From: a virus | DNA: 55,374 nucleotides | Direction: 5' to 3' (one strand) | Virus record (IMG/VR): IMGVR_UViG_3300005529_001081 | Coordinates: 1 to 55,374 of that record | Part shown: positions 39,253 through 48,966 of the stretch, piece after piece | How positions within the stretch are numbered: position 1 is the stretch's first letter | Layout: every line of letters begins with the position of its first letter | Program-made: the position numbers and the translations under genes | Notes under the pieces: generated by a model | What the model was told of the DNA's origin: nothing | Database searches by the model: none | Seen by the model: only the letters and a program-made list of their open reading frames with translations

Positions 39253-42200
39253 GTGCCTGACCAGATTGGGAACATCAACGTCCCGAGCGTGTCTCCTTCG
39301 GGAACGTTCCCGCTCGACGTGCCTTTCGGCTTCTCAACGGTCGTAGAGCCCAAGATCGTCACGCATCAGTTTGGCGCGGGCAACACGAAGCGAGAACAGC
39401 GGTTCTATTTGGGCGACGGCGCCAGAAGGTTCCAGATCGATGGCGAATTCACGCTGGCCGAGCTCGAGTCGCTCCGCGATTTCTACGAGCTACGGAAGGG
39501 CAGCTACCAGCCTTTTACTTTCAACCTCCCGCTGGAGTCCGGAGGCACATCAGCTGTTACCGTTCGTTTCGATTCTGAACCGATCGCCTGGCAGAAGGCA
39601 TCCTCAGGCACGTGGTTTCAAATTTCGCTCACCCTAGTAGAAGTAAACACGGTTTCTGGCGTCGGCCCGACGTACTCCGTAACTCGCACGTCGACGCGAT
39701 TCCCCTCCTCGACGCTCGCGGACTCGCTTCTCGAGCAGGCCCAGACGGTCATCCCACTTGTCCACATCGTCCCGACCAAGGCCGGCTATCCGAATAACAT
39801 CTTTTTGTCAGACCGGCGATGCACCGTCGGGGGCCAGCTCTATCTGCCCCGCTTGGTGCGATGGGAAGGCATCCAGCAGACTGCGGTAGGACTTCCCGGT
39901 GCATCCGCGGCCGGCGGTCAGTCCGACGACGTCACGCTCGTCTTCGGAAACGCGGACCGGGTAATGCGCCAGCTCGCCGACGACGTCCAGCTCGACCACG
40001 CCGACCTCCAGTTCTCGCTTTTCTTCACCGCTACGGGAGAGAAGCTCGATCTGTGGGCCGGCGAAATCGTGCCCGGGGGATGGCAGTCTAACGTCGGCCC
40101 GGAATTCGTAATAAAGGCCAGCGACCGGCTGTCCTCGCCTTTCATGGTCTTCCCTGACCGCGTTTTCAGCCGGACGTGCTCGGCGCTGTTTGACGACGGC
40201 GTCGAGTGCCCTTTTTCCTCAGAAGGGGCGTTGGACACGACGCACTTTCCGAGCGCTGACGCTGGATCCTGCGATCGAGGGTACGAGACTCCCAACGGTT
40301 GCCTCGCACACACGATGCAGAAGCGCTATCGCGGCGTCGCGATCGTTCCCCAGGCGGTCCGCTTCAAGGACAATTCGACCGGCTTTGCCGGCTTCAATCG
40401 GAATCAGATCACCTCTGTTTCGCTCGTCTCGGATTCGATCTTCGGGCTGGCGATCCCGCAGATCTACACGGACATTCCAATGCCTGTGCAGGCCCTCATT
40501 GCCGCGGGCCGCGACGAAGGCGATTTCTACGAAGCACTGGGGATCCTGGGCGAAGGCCCGCTTGGCCAGATCGCATCCGCGAAACTCGACGGCCAATATT
40601 CGCATACTTACCCGGCGTCAAAGGGCCGGCTGATCCCTGGAAAGGATCCCGCGGACCTGAACGAGCCAATGTCGCTCGACTACAACGGGAACCAGACTGC
40701 AGGCTTGGGATGGCGATACGTCTACCTCGGCAATTCCACGTACCTTGCGAACTTCTCCGCCGGCATCGCCTTCGTTGTCGTGCGCAGGACCGACCAGAAA
40801 GGCCTGCAGCTAACGCGACTCGATGAGCACTCCATGGAGGCCGTCGTTGCACAGGGGCTGGCTGGCTGGGTCTGGACTGCACCTGGCTCCCGCTCCTCGG
40901 CCGTTTTAACGAACCCCGTTTGGGTAGCGATCAACGCGTACCTGAGATCTCTTGGGCTCAAGAACGCCGATGCCTCCACGCAGGAGGCCACCTTCGACGT
41001 CGACGCTGCGGTGGCGGCGGCCGCCATTTGCGACCTGAGAGTCGATCGCCTGGTCGACGATACAGAGGGCGCGCCTGGCGGAGTCATCCTCTCGGCTTCT
41101 GTAAACAGCGGAACGGGCTATTCCACTGGAGATCAGATCGCGGTCTCGGGAGGCGATAACAACGCTCTGCTGACCGTCATCTCCGTGGACGGATCCGGAA
41201 CTCCAACCGCTCTCGAGATCGACAATCCAGGGACTGGCTACGCTGCGGGCACGACCTCAGGCTCCGGCGGGGCGGGATCCGGCCTCTCGCTCACGCTGAC
41301 AGTGTCGGAGGCCGACGACGGCAAGGAGACTCAGTTCAAATTCATCGGACGGATCGACCAGGTTCGCGCTACGCGCGATTGGCTTAACGACATCCTCCAG
41401 AATTGCCTCGGGTTCTACACGTTCTTTTTCGGAAAGCTCTACATCGGGATCCGTGAAAACTCCTCCGCGATCGCCGCGTTTACCGATGGATCGATGCTCT
41501 GGCGATCGCTGAGCGTCGAGGGCCACGCCCCGCAGTTCAACCGCCTGCGCGCGACTTTCGCGGATCCGCTCCAGGACCCGGCAACGCAAGAGAACCAATT
41601 CCTGCCAAACACAGCCACGTTCCAGGATGACGACTACGCGCAGGAGCTGGGGAAAGGCCTCAGGCCTATTTACCGGGATGCTGATATCAACCTGGTCGGT
41701 ACGGCGAATATTTCGCAGGCCGCGCGCATCGTCAACACCCGCGGCCGCGAAGAGGTTGGCGGAGTAAACGCGACAGAGCGTAAGGCCGCGCGCCGGGTTT
41801 CATTCCGAACGACGATCATGGCCGCGGACTGTTTCCCTGGAGCGATCATTTCGATCACAGACGCGGAAATACCCGGCGGATCGGGCGAGTTCCGGATTGA
41901 ATCCTGGAAGCTCAACTCGGACTATTCGGTCGAAATCACAGCCAGGTCGACCACGGACGCGATGTACAACCTGGTGATGGGGCCCAAGCCAGCCGACGTA
42001 CTCCCTGGTCCGGTCCCGCCCGAGCTGTTTCCGCAAGCAGTGCAACCGCGCTGGTTCCCGGATGAAATAGCTCCGAATTCAGCGGATGCCGTCTATGACG
42101 AAAACGATTTGATCTTCGATCTTGGGCAGCTCTACGAGGTTCAGGGGGACGGCGGGATTCACGCGGCGCTTCAGGTTATTGGAAAGCTGCCCGTAAATCG

Positions 42201-43581
42201 GTTCGTCGAGGACATGCTTCCGCCCGTGATCAAGTCCCAATCGCAGGCCTCAACCGGGGGATCTCTCGACGGGGAAGAGAGCTATTGGGCGTGCGTGGCT
42301 TTCCGCGCATCGTCAGGTGAATTCTCGCCGCCATCGAACATCCGGCACTTTCGGTTCCACGGATCCGCGAATACTTGCCAGTTCACGCTGTCAGATATCG
42401 TATGGCCTCCCACGGCAGGGGTTGGGGGATATGTCCTGTTTGTCGGCCGCGCAGATCGCCTGATGTGCGCCCAGCTCGAGGAAACACCCAGCGCGCTACC
42501 GGATTCCATCACGTTTTCCGGCCCTCTCAAACGCGCTACATACGGCCCGCCATCGACGAAGTATCGAAAGGTGCGCGCGAAAGCCAAGCTCGTGGAGCAT
42601 GGCGGAGTTCTGGGTCTTCCGATAGACGCGCTCCTCGGGAACAACCAGATCAAGTGCTATCGGGCGATCGACGTGGCCGGCATCGATGATTGGGCCGGGC
42701 GAAAAGTCTTGGCCATCGGGAGGCAGCAGGGATTCTGCCCGTTTGAAGCTTACGCCTGCACCGCCTTCGATCCGGCCACAGGCATCTTCACGCTCGATCG
42801 GGCGACGACCGGCCTAGTCGTGGGTGACGTCATCGTCGTGTGCATGCAGGGTTACGACAATTCTTCGGATCCTCGGGTCTTCGCGGACGACGGGCTCTCC
42901 AATGCTGCGAACTATGACAAGGCGAGTCTGACGCCCACTCCCCATTCCGGGCTGAAGCCGGACTTCGAAGTTGGCCTATTTGCGCGGATCATCGCCGGAA
43001 CCGGTCGGGATCAGCCGCCGGCGAAGATCATCGCCAACACGCCGACCTCCTATCTGTTCGATTCGGATTTGGTGATGGGCATCGATTCGATTCTGATCAT
43101 CGAGGCGGCGCCGTGGCAGTATGCGGCGGAATCCTCGCCGGTTTCAAACGGCGATAAAGACAAGGACGTCACGATCGAAATTCAGACGACGAACTTCCTT
43201 CAGAAGACCATGCTGGTCGGCGGATTCATCGTAAACGACCTGGATCAGGAATCCCTCGACAACGAGGCGCCGGTCCGGATGATTTATGTGTTTGGAGCCG
43301 GGTTACGCGTCATCTTCATCAGCGCCGACACAGAACTCGGAGCTTACGACCAGCAGGTCAATGTAGACAGCAGCGCTGGGCCCGTCCTGGTGCTGTTGCC
43401 GAGAGCCGCGCTGATGATCGGCCGGAGAATCGTCATCTTCAAAATCTCGGATGACGACAATCTGGTCACGATCGCTACTCAGACCGTAAATGGGGTTCAA
43501 GAGACGATCGATGGAGAGACTCAGTGGACTCTGTCTTCCAAGTTCGATGAGCCCCTGGAGATCGTTGGCAATCTCGCTTAG
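39253..43581 (+). CDS. Tail tip hub / central host-recognition protein
   Basis: A 1442-residue protein from a GTG at 39253 (the frame is open to 39163, but that overlaps the previous gene). The N-terminus (FQIDGEFTLAELESLRDFYELRKGSYQPFTF) resembles the M-like protein before it. A DUF2163/BR0599-like part follows, with CSALFDDGVECPFSSEG ... CDRGYETPNGCLAH. Residues about 720-950 resemble a phage hub beta domain (IDQVRATRDWLNDILQNCLGFYTFFFGKLYIG; AARIVNTRGREEVGGVNATERKAARRV), and fibronectin-like beta segments end the protein. It seems to merge what lambda spreads over M, L and J. Confidence 0.75.
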   Translation: MPDQIGNINVPSVSPSGTFPLDVPFGFSTVVEPKIVTHQFGAGNTKREQRFYLGDGARRFQIDGEFTLAELESLRDFYELRKGSYQPFTFNLPLESGGTSAVTVRFDSEPIAWQKASSGTWFQISLTLVEVNTVSGVGPTYSVTRTSTRFPSSTLADSLLEQAQTVIPLVHIVPTKAGYPNNIFLSDRRCTVGGQLYLPRLVRWEGIQQTAVGLPGASAAGGQSDDVTLVFGNADRVMRQLADDVQLDHADLQFSLFFTATGEKLDLWAGEIVPGGWQSNVGPEFVIKASDRLSSPFMVFPDRVFSRTCSALFDDGVECPFSSEGALDTTHFPSADAGSCDRGYETPNGCLAHTMQKRYRGVAIVPQAVRFKDNSTGFAGFNRNQITSVSLVSDSIFGLAIPQIYTDIPMPVQALIAAGRDEGDFYEALGILGEGPLGQIASAKLDGQYSHTYPASKGRLIPGKDPADLNEPMSLDYNGNQTAGLGWRYVYLGNSTYLANFSAGIAFVVVRRTDQKGLQLTRLDEHSMEAVVAQGLAGWVWTAPGSRSSAVLTNPVWVAINAYLRSLGLKNADASTQEATFDVDAAVAAAAICDLRVDRLVDDTEGAPGGVILSASVNSGTGYSTGDQIAVSGGDNNALLTVISVDGSGTPTALEIDNPGTGYAAGTTSGSGGAGSGLSLTLTVSEADDGKETQFKFIGRIDQVRATRDWLNDILQNCLGFYTFFFGKLYIGIRENSSAIAAFTDGSMLWRSLSVEGHAPQFNRLRATFADPLQDPATQENQFLPNTATFQDDDYAQELGKGLRPIYRDADINLVGTANISQAARIVNTRGREEVGGVNATERKAARRVSFRTTIMAADCFPGAIISITDAEIPGGSGEFRIESWKLNSDYSVEITARSTTDAMYNLVMGPKPADVLPGPVPPELFPQAVQPRWFPDEIAPNSADAVYDENDLIFDLGQLYEVQGDGGIHAALQVIGKLPVNRFVEDMLPPVIKSQSQASTGGSLDGEESYWACVAFRASSGEFSPPSNIRHFRFHGSANTCQFTLSDIVWPPTAGVGGYVLFVGRADRLMCAQLEETPSALPDSITFSGPLKRATYGPPSTKYRKVRAKAKLVEHGGVLGLPIDALLGNNQIKCYRAIDVAGIDDWAGRKVLAIGRQQGFCPFEAYACTAFDPATGIFTLDRATTGLVVGDVIVVCMQGYDNSSDPRVFADDGLSNAANYDKASLTPTPHSGLKPDFEVGLFARIIAGTGRDQPPAKIIANTPTSYLFDSDLVMGIDSILIIEAAPWQYAAESSPVSNGDKDKDVTIEIQTTNFLQKTMLVGGFIVNDLDQESLDNEAPVRMIYVFGAGLRVIFISADTELGAYDQQVNVDSSAGPVLVLLPRAALMIGRRIVIFKISDDDNLVTIATQTVNGVQETIDGETQWTLSSKFDEPLEIVGNLA

Positions 43582-43587
43582 AGCCTT

Positions 43588-45435
43588 ATGCCGATTCCGA
43601 ATTACAAGCGCCTCGGCGGCGCAGCCTCGGCCGCCGCGGCGGAGGGCCTAGTCGTCTTTCGCGAGAAGCCGCTGCAATTGGATTCAGCTGGTCTGGTGTG
43701 GCAGTTGAAGTATACACCGGATCCGCAGTACGTGTGGCCTGTGCTCAACGGTGTAGAGTTGGACCCCTACTACCCGACTGGCGCGCCGCAATTCACGCTT
43801 GACGGCAACGTGCTTACATTGGCTGAGCCTGTGATTCCAAGTGACTCAGACGATTGGTGGTGGGTCTGGTATTTCCGCAAGGGAAAGAAGGGCGGCTCGG
43901 GCAATCGCAGCGGCAAGGCGCGGCAATTTGGCGCGCCGGCTGACGTAGGAGGCCCGGGAACGGCCGTCGCACTCGGCAGGATGGCGGGCAACGTCTGGCT
44001 GCAAGCTAGGCTCGTTCCCAATCTGGCGACGCCTCTGATGGCTGGCAACTCGCTGCAAATCGGTTCGGCAGGAACCTACTCAGTTGTAAACACGCTTAAC
44101 AACAGCAATCCATACGAATTAAAGGCCGGCCCGATGCCTCTCTGGGCTCTGATCGATGCCATCAACGGAGATGCATCGAACGGCGCCGCGGGCGTGTGGT
44201 TCTCGAGCGCTACGCCGCCGAATCAAGACGTGGTGGCGTCCATCACTTCCGGCGGAATTCTGCTTCAGGTGATCGCTGGAGCGGTGGACGGATCGATCAC
44301 GGTCGACATGGGCGGGACGGGCGGCCGGATCCAGATCACACTTCCCGATTCGAATACGACCTACTATCCGAGCGTCACCCTGACCGGCGGATATATGCTC
44401 GATGGCGACACGGTGACCATCGGCTCAGTCACCTACACGTTCAAGGGATCACTCGGGTTCGACAACGCAGTCGCTGGCCACGTTCTGATCGACACGTCCG
44501 ACGGTCCCGGCCTGTCGCTCGATTACGCAATCCCGAGACTGGTAGCGGCCATCAACGGTGGACCGGGGGCGGGGACCGTGTATTCCTCAGCGACAACTCC
44601 TCACCCGGATGTGACCGCGGCCTACGAGACTTCGTCGATGAACATGGCGGTGACAGCGAAGCAAGCAGGTGAAGTCTCGATCGCGCTTTCCACTTCGAGC
44701 GGGGGACGATTCTTCTGGACAGCATGGAGCGGCGGAACGACAAGTGGCGGCGGATCGGGCAGTGACACTGATGTCGTCAACTTCGGGAGCAATCCTGACC
44801 AACGGGTAACGGGCAATTGTTCAATTGGCATCTGGATTCGCATCCCGTCCAATTGCAACGGCAAGAGCACTCTTATCGTTCGCGGCGTTTCTGATCCAGC
44901 GTCCGCAAAGAACTCAGTCTACGCGTTGACCGTGCAAGGCGAGTCAGACGATTGGGCCATCAAATACTGGCACGACTACGGCACTGATGCTGTGGAGAAG
45001 CATCTCTTCGAGACCCACATCAAAAACGACGTCTGGTACTACGTCGGGATGAGCCGCAATGTGACCGCGAAGACGGTCACACTGTACATAGGAAACGGTT
45101 CTTCGGTAACCCTGGTTGACACGTGGACTTATTCCAACAACCCGGACGGCGGGACGGACTCTGCTTGCGAATTGGCTATCGGCAACTACCCAGGCGGTGA
45201 AGGAGTGCTCGGAGATGGCACCCGCACCGGGCCGTGCATAGGCACGATTGAGGAGCAGTACATCTGGAGTCGAGAATTATCAAGCGCCGAACACCGAGAT
45301 GCGATGAAGGGCAATCCATCGCTGACCGGCTTGGTGCATGGGTGTTATATGGGGGACGATCCGGAAGTCGACTTCTCGGCTATAGGCGCATCGGGACAAG
45401 TCACAGGAACGACGTTAGTCCAGGGTCACCCGTAG
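43588..45435 (+). CDS. Tail fibre with repeats and LamG-like C-terminus
   Basis: The 615-residue product has an N-terminal virion-binding part (GLVWQLKYTPDPQYVWPVLNGVEL), two filament-type repeats around residues 188 and 320 (AINGDASNGAAGVWFSSATPPNQDV and AINGGPGAGTVYSSATTPHPDV), and a LamG/concanavalin-like C-terminal domain (residues about 400-600: IGIWIRIPSN, DVWYYVGMSRNVTAKTVTLYIGNG, GPCIGTIEEQYIWSRELSSAEH). LamG domains bind sugars, which suits receptor recognition on a polysaccharide coat. Confidence 0.75.
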   Translation: MPIPNYKRLGGAASAAAAEGLVVFREKPLQLDSAGLVWQLKYTPDPQYVWPVLNGVELDPYYPTGAPQFTLDGNVLTLAEPVIPSDSDDWWWVWYFRKGKKGGSGNRSGKARQFGAPADVGGPGTAVALGRMAGNVWLQARLVPNLATPLMAGNSLQIGSAGTYSVVNTLNNSNPYELKAGPMPLWALIDAINGDASNGAAGVWFSSATPPNQDVVASITSGGILLQVIAGAVDGSITVDMGGTGGRIQITLPDSNTTYYPSVTLTGGYMLDGDTVTIGSVTYTFKGSLGFDNAVAGHVLIDTSDGPGLSLDYAIPRLVAAINGGPGAGTVYSSATTPHPDVTAAYETSSMNMAVTAKQAGEVSIALSTSSGGRFFWTAWSGGTTSGGGSGSDTDVVNFGSNPDQRVTGNCSIGIWIRIPSNCNGKSTLIVRGVSDPASAKNSVYALTVQGESDDWAIKYWHDYGTDAVEKHLFETHIKNDVWYYVGMSRNVTAKTVTLYIGNGSSVTLVDTWTYSNNPDGGTDSACELAIGNYPGGEGVLGDGTRTGPCIGTIEEQYIWSRELSSAEHRDAMKGNPSLTGLVHGCYMGDDPEVDFSAIGASGQVTGTTLVQGHP

Positions 45436-45450
45436 AGCGAACCGATTCTC

Positions 45451-46089
45451 ATGTCTCGTGGAAACATTAAGCCGGACCAGATTTCTGGGAACACTGGCGA
45501 TTCGGCTCAGTTTCTGTCTCAGACGGGATGGGCTATCCCCTCGGGCGGAGGGGGTGGAGGCGGGGGAAGCTCTTCGCCTCTAGAGTCACACGCCGCCTCC
45601 TCCTCGCCAGAGATTGTATTCAACGGTTTCGTCGGAGCATTCACCAGATATCAGTTGGTGATTTCCGGACTCCGCCCTGCAAACGACTCCGGCGTGCTGA
45701 GAATGGAGGTCTCAACCGACGGCGGCTCTACCTGGAGCGCCGCCAATTATCAGTGGCAGGCAAGAGGCCAGGACGACGGTGGCGGTGTTGGGGGAAGGCA
45801 GAACGCTTCCGATTCCAGCTTTGTGTTGCAGGAAAATGGGCTTGGAATCAGAACAGCTTCGGGCACAGCATCCTATGCCGCGGTCATCGAGTTATTCAGC
45901 CTGAATCAGTCCACGCTCTACATGGAGTACTTAGGGCGGGCTTTCTGCTCAGAATCCGGCGCCGACCACAGGGCGCGCCAGTGGAATATTGCAGGCTCCT
46001 GGAGAACAGCCGGCTCCGTTAATGCGCTGCGATTCAAGATCGACAACGGCAACATCGCCAGTGGCGTCTTTTCGATCTACGGATTCTGA
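45451..46089 (+). CDS. Receptor-binding-type fibre tip protein (212 aa)
   Basis: A short N-terminal part ends in a glycine linker (PSGGGGGGGGSSS). The C-terminal domain (EIVFNGFVGAFTRYQLVISGLRPANDSGVLRMEVSTDGGSTWSAANYQ ... NIASGVFSIYGF) shares its pattern, V-STDG-S and a final I-YGF/I, with the end of the protein encoded at 46256-47314. This beta domain recurs at the C-terminus of many phage fibre proteins. It is likely the sugar- or receptor-binding tip. Confidence 0.65.
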   Translation: MSRGNIKPDQISGNTGDSAQFLSQTGWAIPSGGGGGGGGSSSPLESHAASSSPEIVFNGFVGAFTRYQLVISGLRPANDSGVLRMEVSTDGGSTWSAANYQWQARGQDDGGGVGGRQNASDSSFVLQENGLGIRTASGTASYAAVIELFSLNQSTLYMEYLGRAFCSESGADHRARQWNIAGSWRTAGSVNALRFKIDNGNIASGVFSIYGF

Positions 46090-46255
46090 GAGCGTTCATC
46101 GCTCGAAGCCGCCGGCCTTGGGAAACTACTACCGAAGCGTTCAAGGAAACTGCAGCATCTTTTAGCCGACGTATCCAACAGTTACAGCGCCGGCCTTCCA
46201 TCTGTTGGCGTACTCGCCTTATTGGAAGTGACCATTACGTAGGAGACAAATTCAG
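46090..46255. other. Gap between tail genes and accessory region
   Basis: 166 bases with a GAGCG-TTCAT-CGCTC hairpin right after the fibre stop (no T-run) and AGGAG 10 bases before the next ATG. A promoter may lie here (TTGGCG near 46204), but no convincing -10 is seen. Confidence 0.35.
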
Positions 46256-47314
46256 ATGAAAAAGATGTCTTTAAAAGCGGGCCTATGCCTGCTTGGGTTG
46301 TCTATAACGCTGAGCGCGCAATTCCCCAAACCGGGTGGCGGCGCGACGGGAGGCGGCGCTCCATCCGGTTCTGCCGGCGGTGATCTTTTCGGAACATACC
46401 CGAATCCCGCTGTTGCCAAGATCAATGGTGTCTCCTGGGGCGCAGACTGCGTCGTCATGGTGACCAACAGCAGCGGAGTGCCAAAATGCATCGGGTCAGT
46501 CGATGGCTCCAATAACGTGCTGCTGCCGAGCGGAGTCCAGACCGGCGTCGGTTCGGGTGTCGCTGGATTCCACAGCCTTGTTCAAGGGACCGATCCGAGC
46601 GCGAGCTTCCCAGCGAACTCCTTCACTCTCTATGCGCCCACATCAGTTACCAAGTACGCATGGAAAGTCCCAGCGGCTGACGGAGTAGGAGCCGTGGTCA
46701 GCGACGGGGCCGGGAATCTGTCGCTCAAAGGCTACAGCGGGACAGGCTCGATTTGTCTGGCCTCCGGTTCGGCGTGCAGCGGAGGGGCCGCCGGAGCGCT
46801 CGTTCTCCGAGAGCAACACACCACCAGCTCGTCGACGACGGTCGACTTCGCGACCTGCATAAGTTCGACGTATGATGACTATCTCTTAGAATTCCAGAAT
46901 GTGAACCCGGCGAGCGACGGCGCGAATCTCCGGTGGCGGGTTTCGACGGATGGATCGACATACGACGCCGGGAGCAACTACCGATACAACAACATCGTCG
47001 GCGGGGCCGGCATCAGCCTTGATAGCAGCAACCCGAGTACGGAAGTCGCGCTCACCTACACCGGGACTGGCCAGGATAACTCGACCAACCTTGGATTCGT
47101 TAACGCTCTCCGGTTGATAGGTCCAGCGTCTTCCGCATACAAACGGATCGTCGGGCAGGTCTCTTACCTTGGGAATGACAACGTCATCCACAATTATTTC
47201 GTCAACGGGGCTTATCTCAGTGGCACCGCTGTGGTCAAGTTCCGGTTCCAGTATTCCACCGGGAACTTCGCTGATGGCGGCACCATCCGTTGCTACGGGA
47301 TCGCGAAATCATGA
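46256..47314 (+). CDS. Secreted fibre-like protein with signal peptide
   Basis: The first 21 residues (MKKMSLKAGLCLLGLSITLSA) are a Sec signal peptide. Then comes GGDLFGTYPNPAVAKINGV, a motif known from phage tail fibres and surface proteins, a beta-rich middle, and a C-terminal domain (VDFATCISSTYDDYLLEFQNVNPASDGANLRWRVSTDGSTYD ... GTIRCYGIAKS) related to the fibre protein just before it. A fibre-like protein with an export signal is unusual: it may be displayed on the lysogen, or be a host-gene recombinant. Confidence 0.6.
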   Translation: MKKMSLKAGLCLLGLSITLSAQFPKPGGGATGGGAPSGSAGGDLFGTYPNPAVAKINGVSWGADCVVMVTNSSGVPKCIGSVDGSNNVLLPSGVQTGVGSGVAGFHSLVQGTDPSASFPANSFTLYAPTSVTKYAWKVPAADGVGAVVSDGAGNLSLKGYSGTGSICLASGSACSGGAAGALVLREQHTTSSSTTVDFATCISSTYDDYLLEFQNVNPASDGANLRWRVSTDGSTYDAGSNYRYNNIVGGAGISLDSSNPSTEVALTYTGTGQDNSTNLGFVNALRLIGPASSAYKRIVGQVSYLGNDNVIHNYFVNGAYLSGTAVVKFRFQYSTGNFADGGTIRCYGIAKS

Positions 47315-48888
47315 AGACCATTCTCTTCTTCGCTTTCCTCGTTCTATCGCTGAACCTCGGCGCGATCGATATCCCGACGGTGAACTACGACTCGTCGAGG
47401 ACGAACGCTAATGGCGCCGAGGCGTCTCTTACTCCCACAAACGTTGCCGCTGGCCGCGTCAGTCTCCTGGGGCGCTGGTCCACCGATGGGTACGTCTTTG
47501 CGCAACCGCTCGTGGTGACTGGCGTTACCGTTTCCGGGGTCTTACGGAATCTGCTTATTGCGGTGACGATGAACAACAGCGTCTATGCATTCGATGCGGA
47601 TCATCCTGGCGTAACGGTTTGGAGCAATCTGGCGTTCGCGACGCCATATGCCGGCTATCCAGTGGCCGAGGCCGCGCTGTACGGTGTCTCTCAGGGCTGT
47701 CTATCGACTCCCGCCGCTGACACTTCTGCGCTGAAGTTGTATGTGGTCTGCCAGAACAATACGCCTAATTGGATCTTGCGATCAATCGATCTGACGACGG
47801 GCTCGACATTGAGCAGCGTCACGATCTCCGGCCAAGTGACGGGGACCGGCGATCCCGGAGACACAACAAGCGGAGCCAATCTCGTCTTTAACCCAGGCCG
47901 TGAGTTTCAGAGAGTTGGTATCACACTAGCCAACGGAAACGTGTATATAGGGTTCGCAGGATTGGACGATTCGCGTCCCTACCACGGGTGGGTGTTCGCC
48001 TATACTGGCTCTGACTTCTCGCAAGTTGGCGTTTGGTGCGGCTCGCCCAACAGTTGGGGCGCCGGGATCTGGATGTCGGGCGGCGGCATCGCGGTTGACG
48101 GAAGCGGCAATCTGTACGTCACGACCGGCAACGACGGCGGCTATGACGGCGTTACCAATTTCTCTGAGAGCGTAGTCAAGCTTTCACCCACGTTGATCGT
48201 TCTTGATTGGTTCACGCCGTCCAATAACTCCGCCCTCGACAGCGCTGATGCGGACGTGTCATCGAATCGCGCGCTGCTGATCCCGGGAACAACGCTGGCG
48301 GTCGTAGCGGGCAAGGACTTCAACGTGTACGTGATCGACACGACATGTATGGGGCACCTGCAAGGGTCAAGCGGTTGCCCGTTGCAGACTTTTAAAACCA
48401 ACGCCTCCGGGACACCCGGTCCCGCTTCTGGTGCCTACGGCATGACCTTCATGAACAACGTGCTGTATGTTCCGACGACGGCGGGATCGCTCTACGCCTT
48501 CACTTATTCCGGCGGCACGTTCAACGCGACACCGCTGGCGACGGAAACGACATCTTACGGAACGCCAGGACCGGCACAGATCGCGGGAAGTATCAACGGA
48601 ACGTCGAACGGGATCATCTGGGTGGTTACCGCGGCCGCCAGTGCCCACGCGACCGTTCGCGCCGGGATTCTTCACGCCTGGAACCCGACCACGCTGGCCG
48701 AGTATTGGAACAGTTCGACCAGCGGAGTCGATGACCTCGGAAATATGACGAAGTTTGCGGCGCCGGTGGTTGCGAATGGTCGCGTGTACGTTTCAGCCCT
48801 TGATGGAGGTGTCGCGGTTTACGGATTGCGGACTAGCGCGGAATCCGGCGGGACCGCGACGTTGGGCGGATCGGCTGTGTTCCGATAG
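47311..48888 (+). CDS. Secreted PQQ-type beta-propeller protein
   Basis: The ATG at 47311 overlaps the previous stop. The 525-residue product has a signal peptide (KTILFFAFLVLSLNLGAIDI) and then repeats of the PQQ/WD-like propeller (LIAVTMNNSVYAFDADHPG; GNLYVTTGNDGGYDG; NVLYVPTTAGSLYAFTYSGG; GRVYVSALDGGVAVYGL). Such proteins are abundant in Acidobacteriota. It is probably a host-derived cargo gene (moron) secreted by the lysogen; its ligand is unknown. The C-terminal end (SGGTATLGGSAVFR) looks truncated. Confidence 0.75.
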   Translation: MKTILFFAFLVLSLNLGAIDIPTVNYDSSRTNANGAEASLTPTNVAAGRVSLLGRWSTDGYVFAQPLVVTGVTVSGVLRNLLIAVTMNNSVYAFDADHPGVTVWSNLAFATPYAGYPVAEAALYGVSQGCLSTPAADTSALKLYVVCQNNTPNWILRSIDLTTGSTLSSVTISGQVTGTGDPGDTTSGANLVFNPGREFQRVGITLANGNVYIGFAGLDDSRPYHGWVFAYTGSDFSQVGVWCGSPNSWGAGIWMSGGGIAVDGSGNLYVTTGNDGGYDGVTNFSESVVKLSPTLIVLDWFTPSNNSALDSADADVSSNRALLIPGTTLAVVAGKDFNVYVIDTTCMGHLQGSSGCPLQTFKTNASGTPGPASGAYGMTFMNNVLYVPTTAGSLYAFTYSGGTFNATPLATETTSYGTPGPAQIAGSINGTSNGIIWVVTAAASAHATVRAGILHAWNPTTLAEYWNSSTSGVDDLGNMTKFAAPVVANGRVYVSALDGGVAVYGLRTSAESGGTATLGGSAVFR

Positions 48889-48966
48889 TTCGTTCGTTTT
48901 TTCGCGGCTGTTATCGGTGGCGCGGCGGGTCCAATCCCGCGAGCAGTTGAGGCCTCGTCACTTTGT

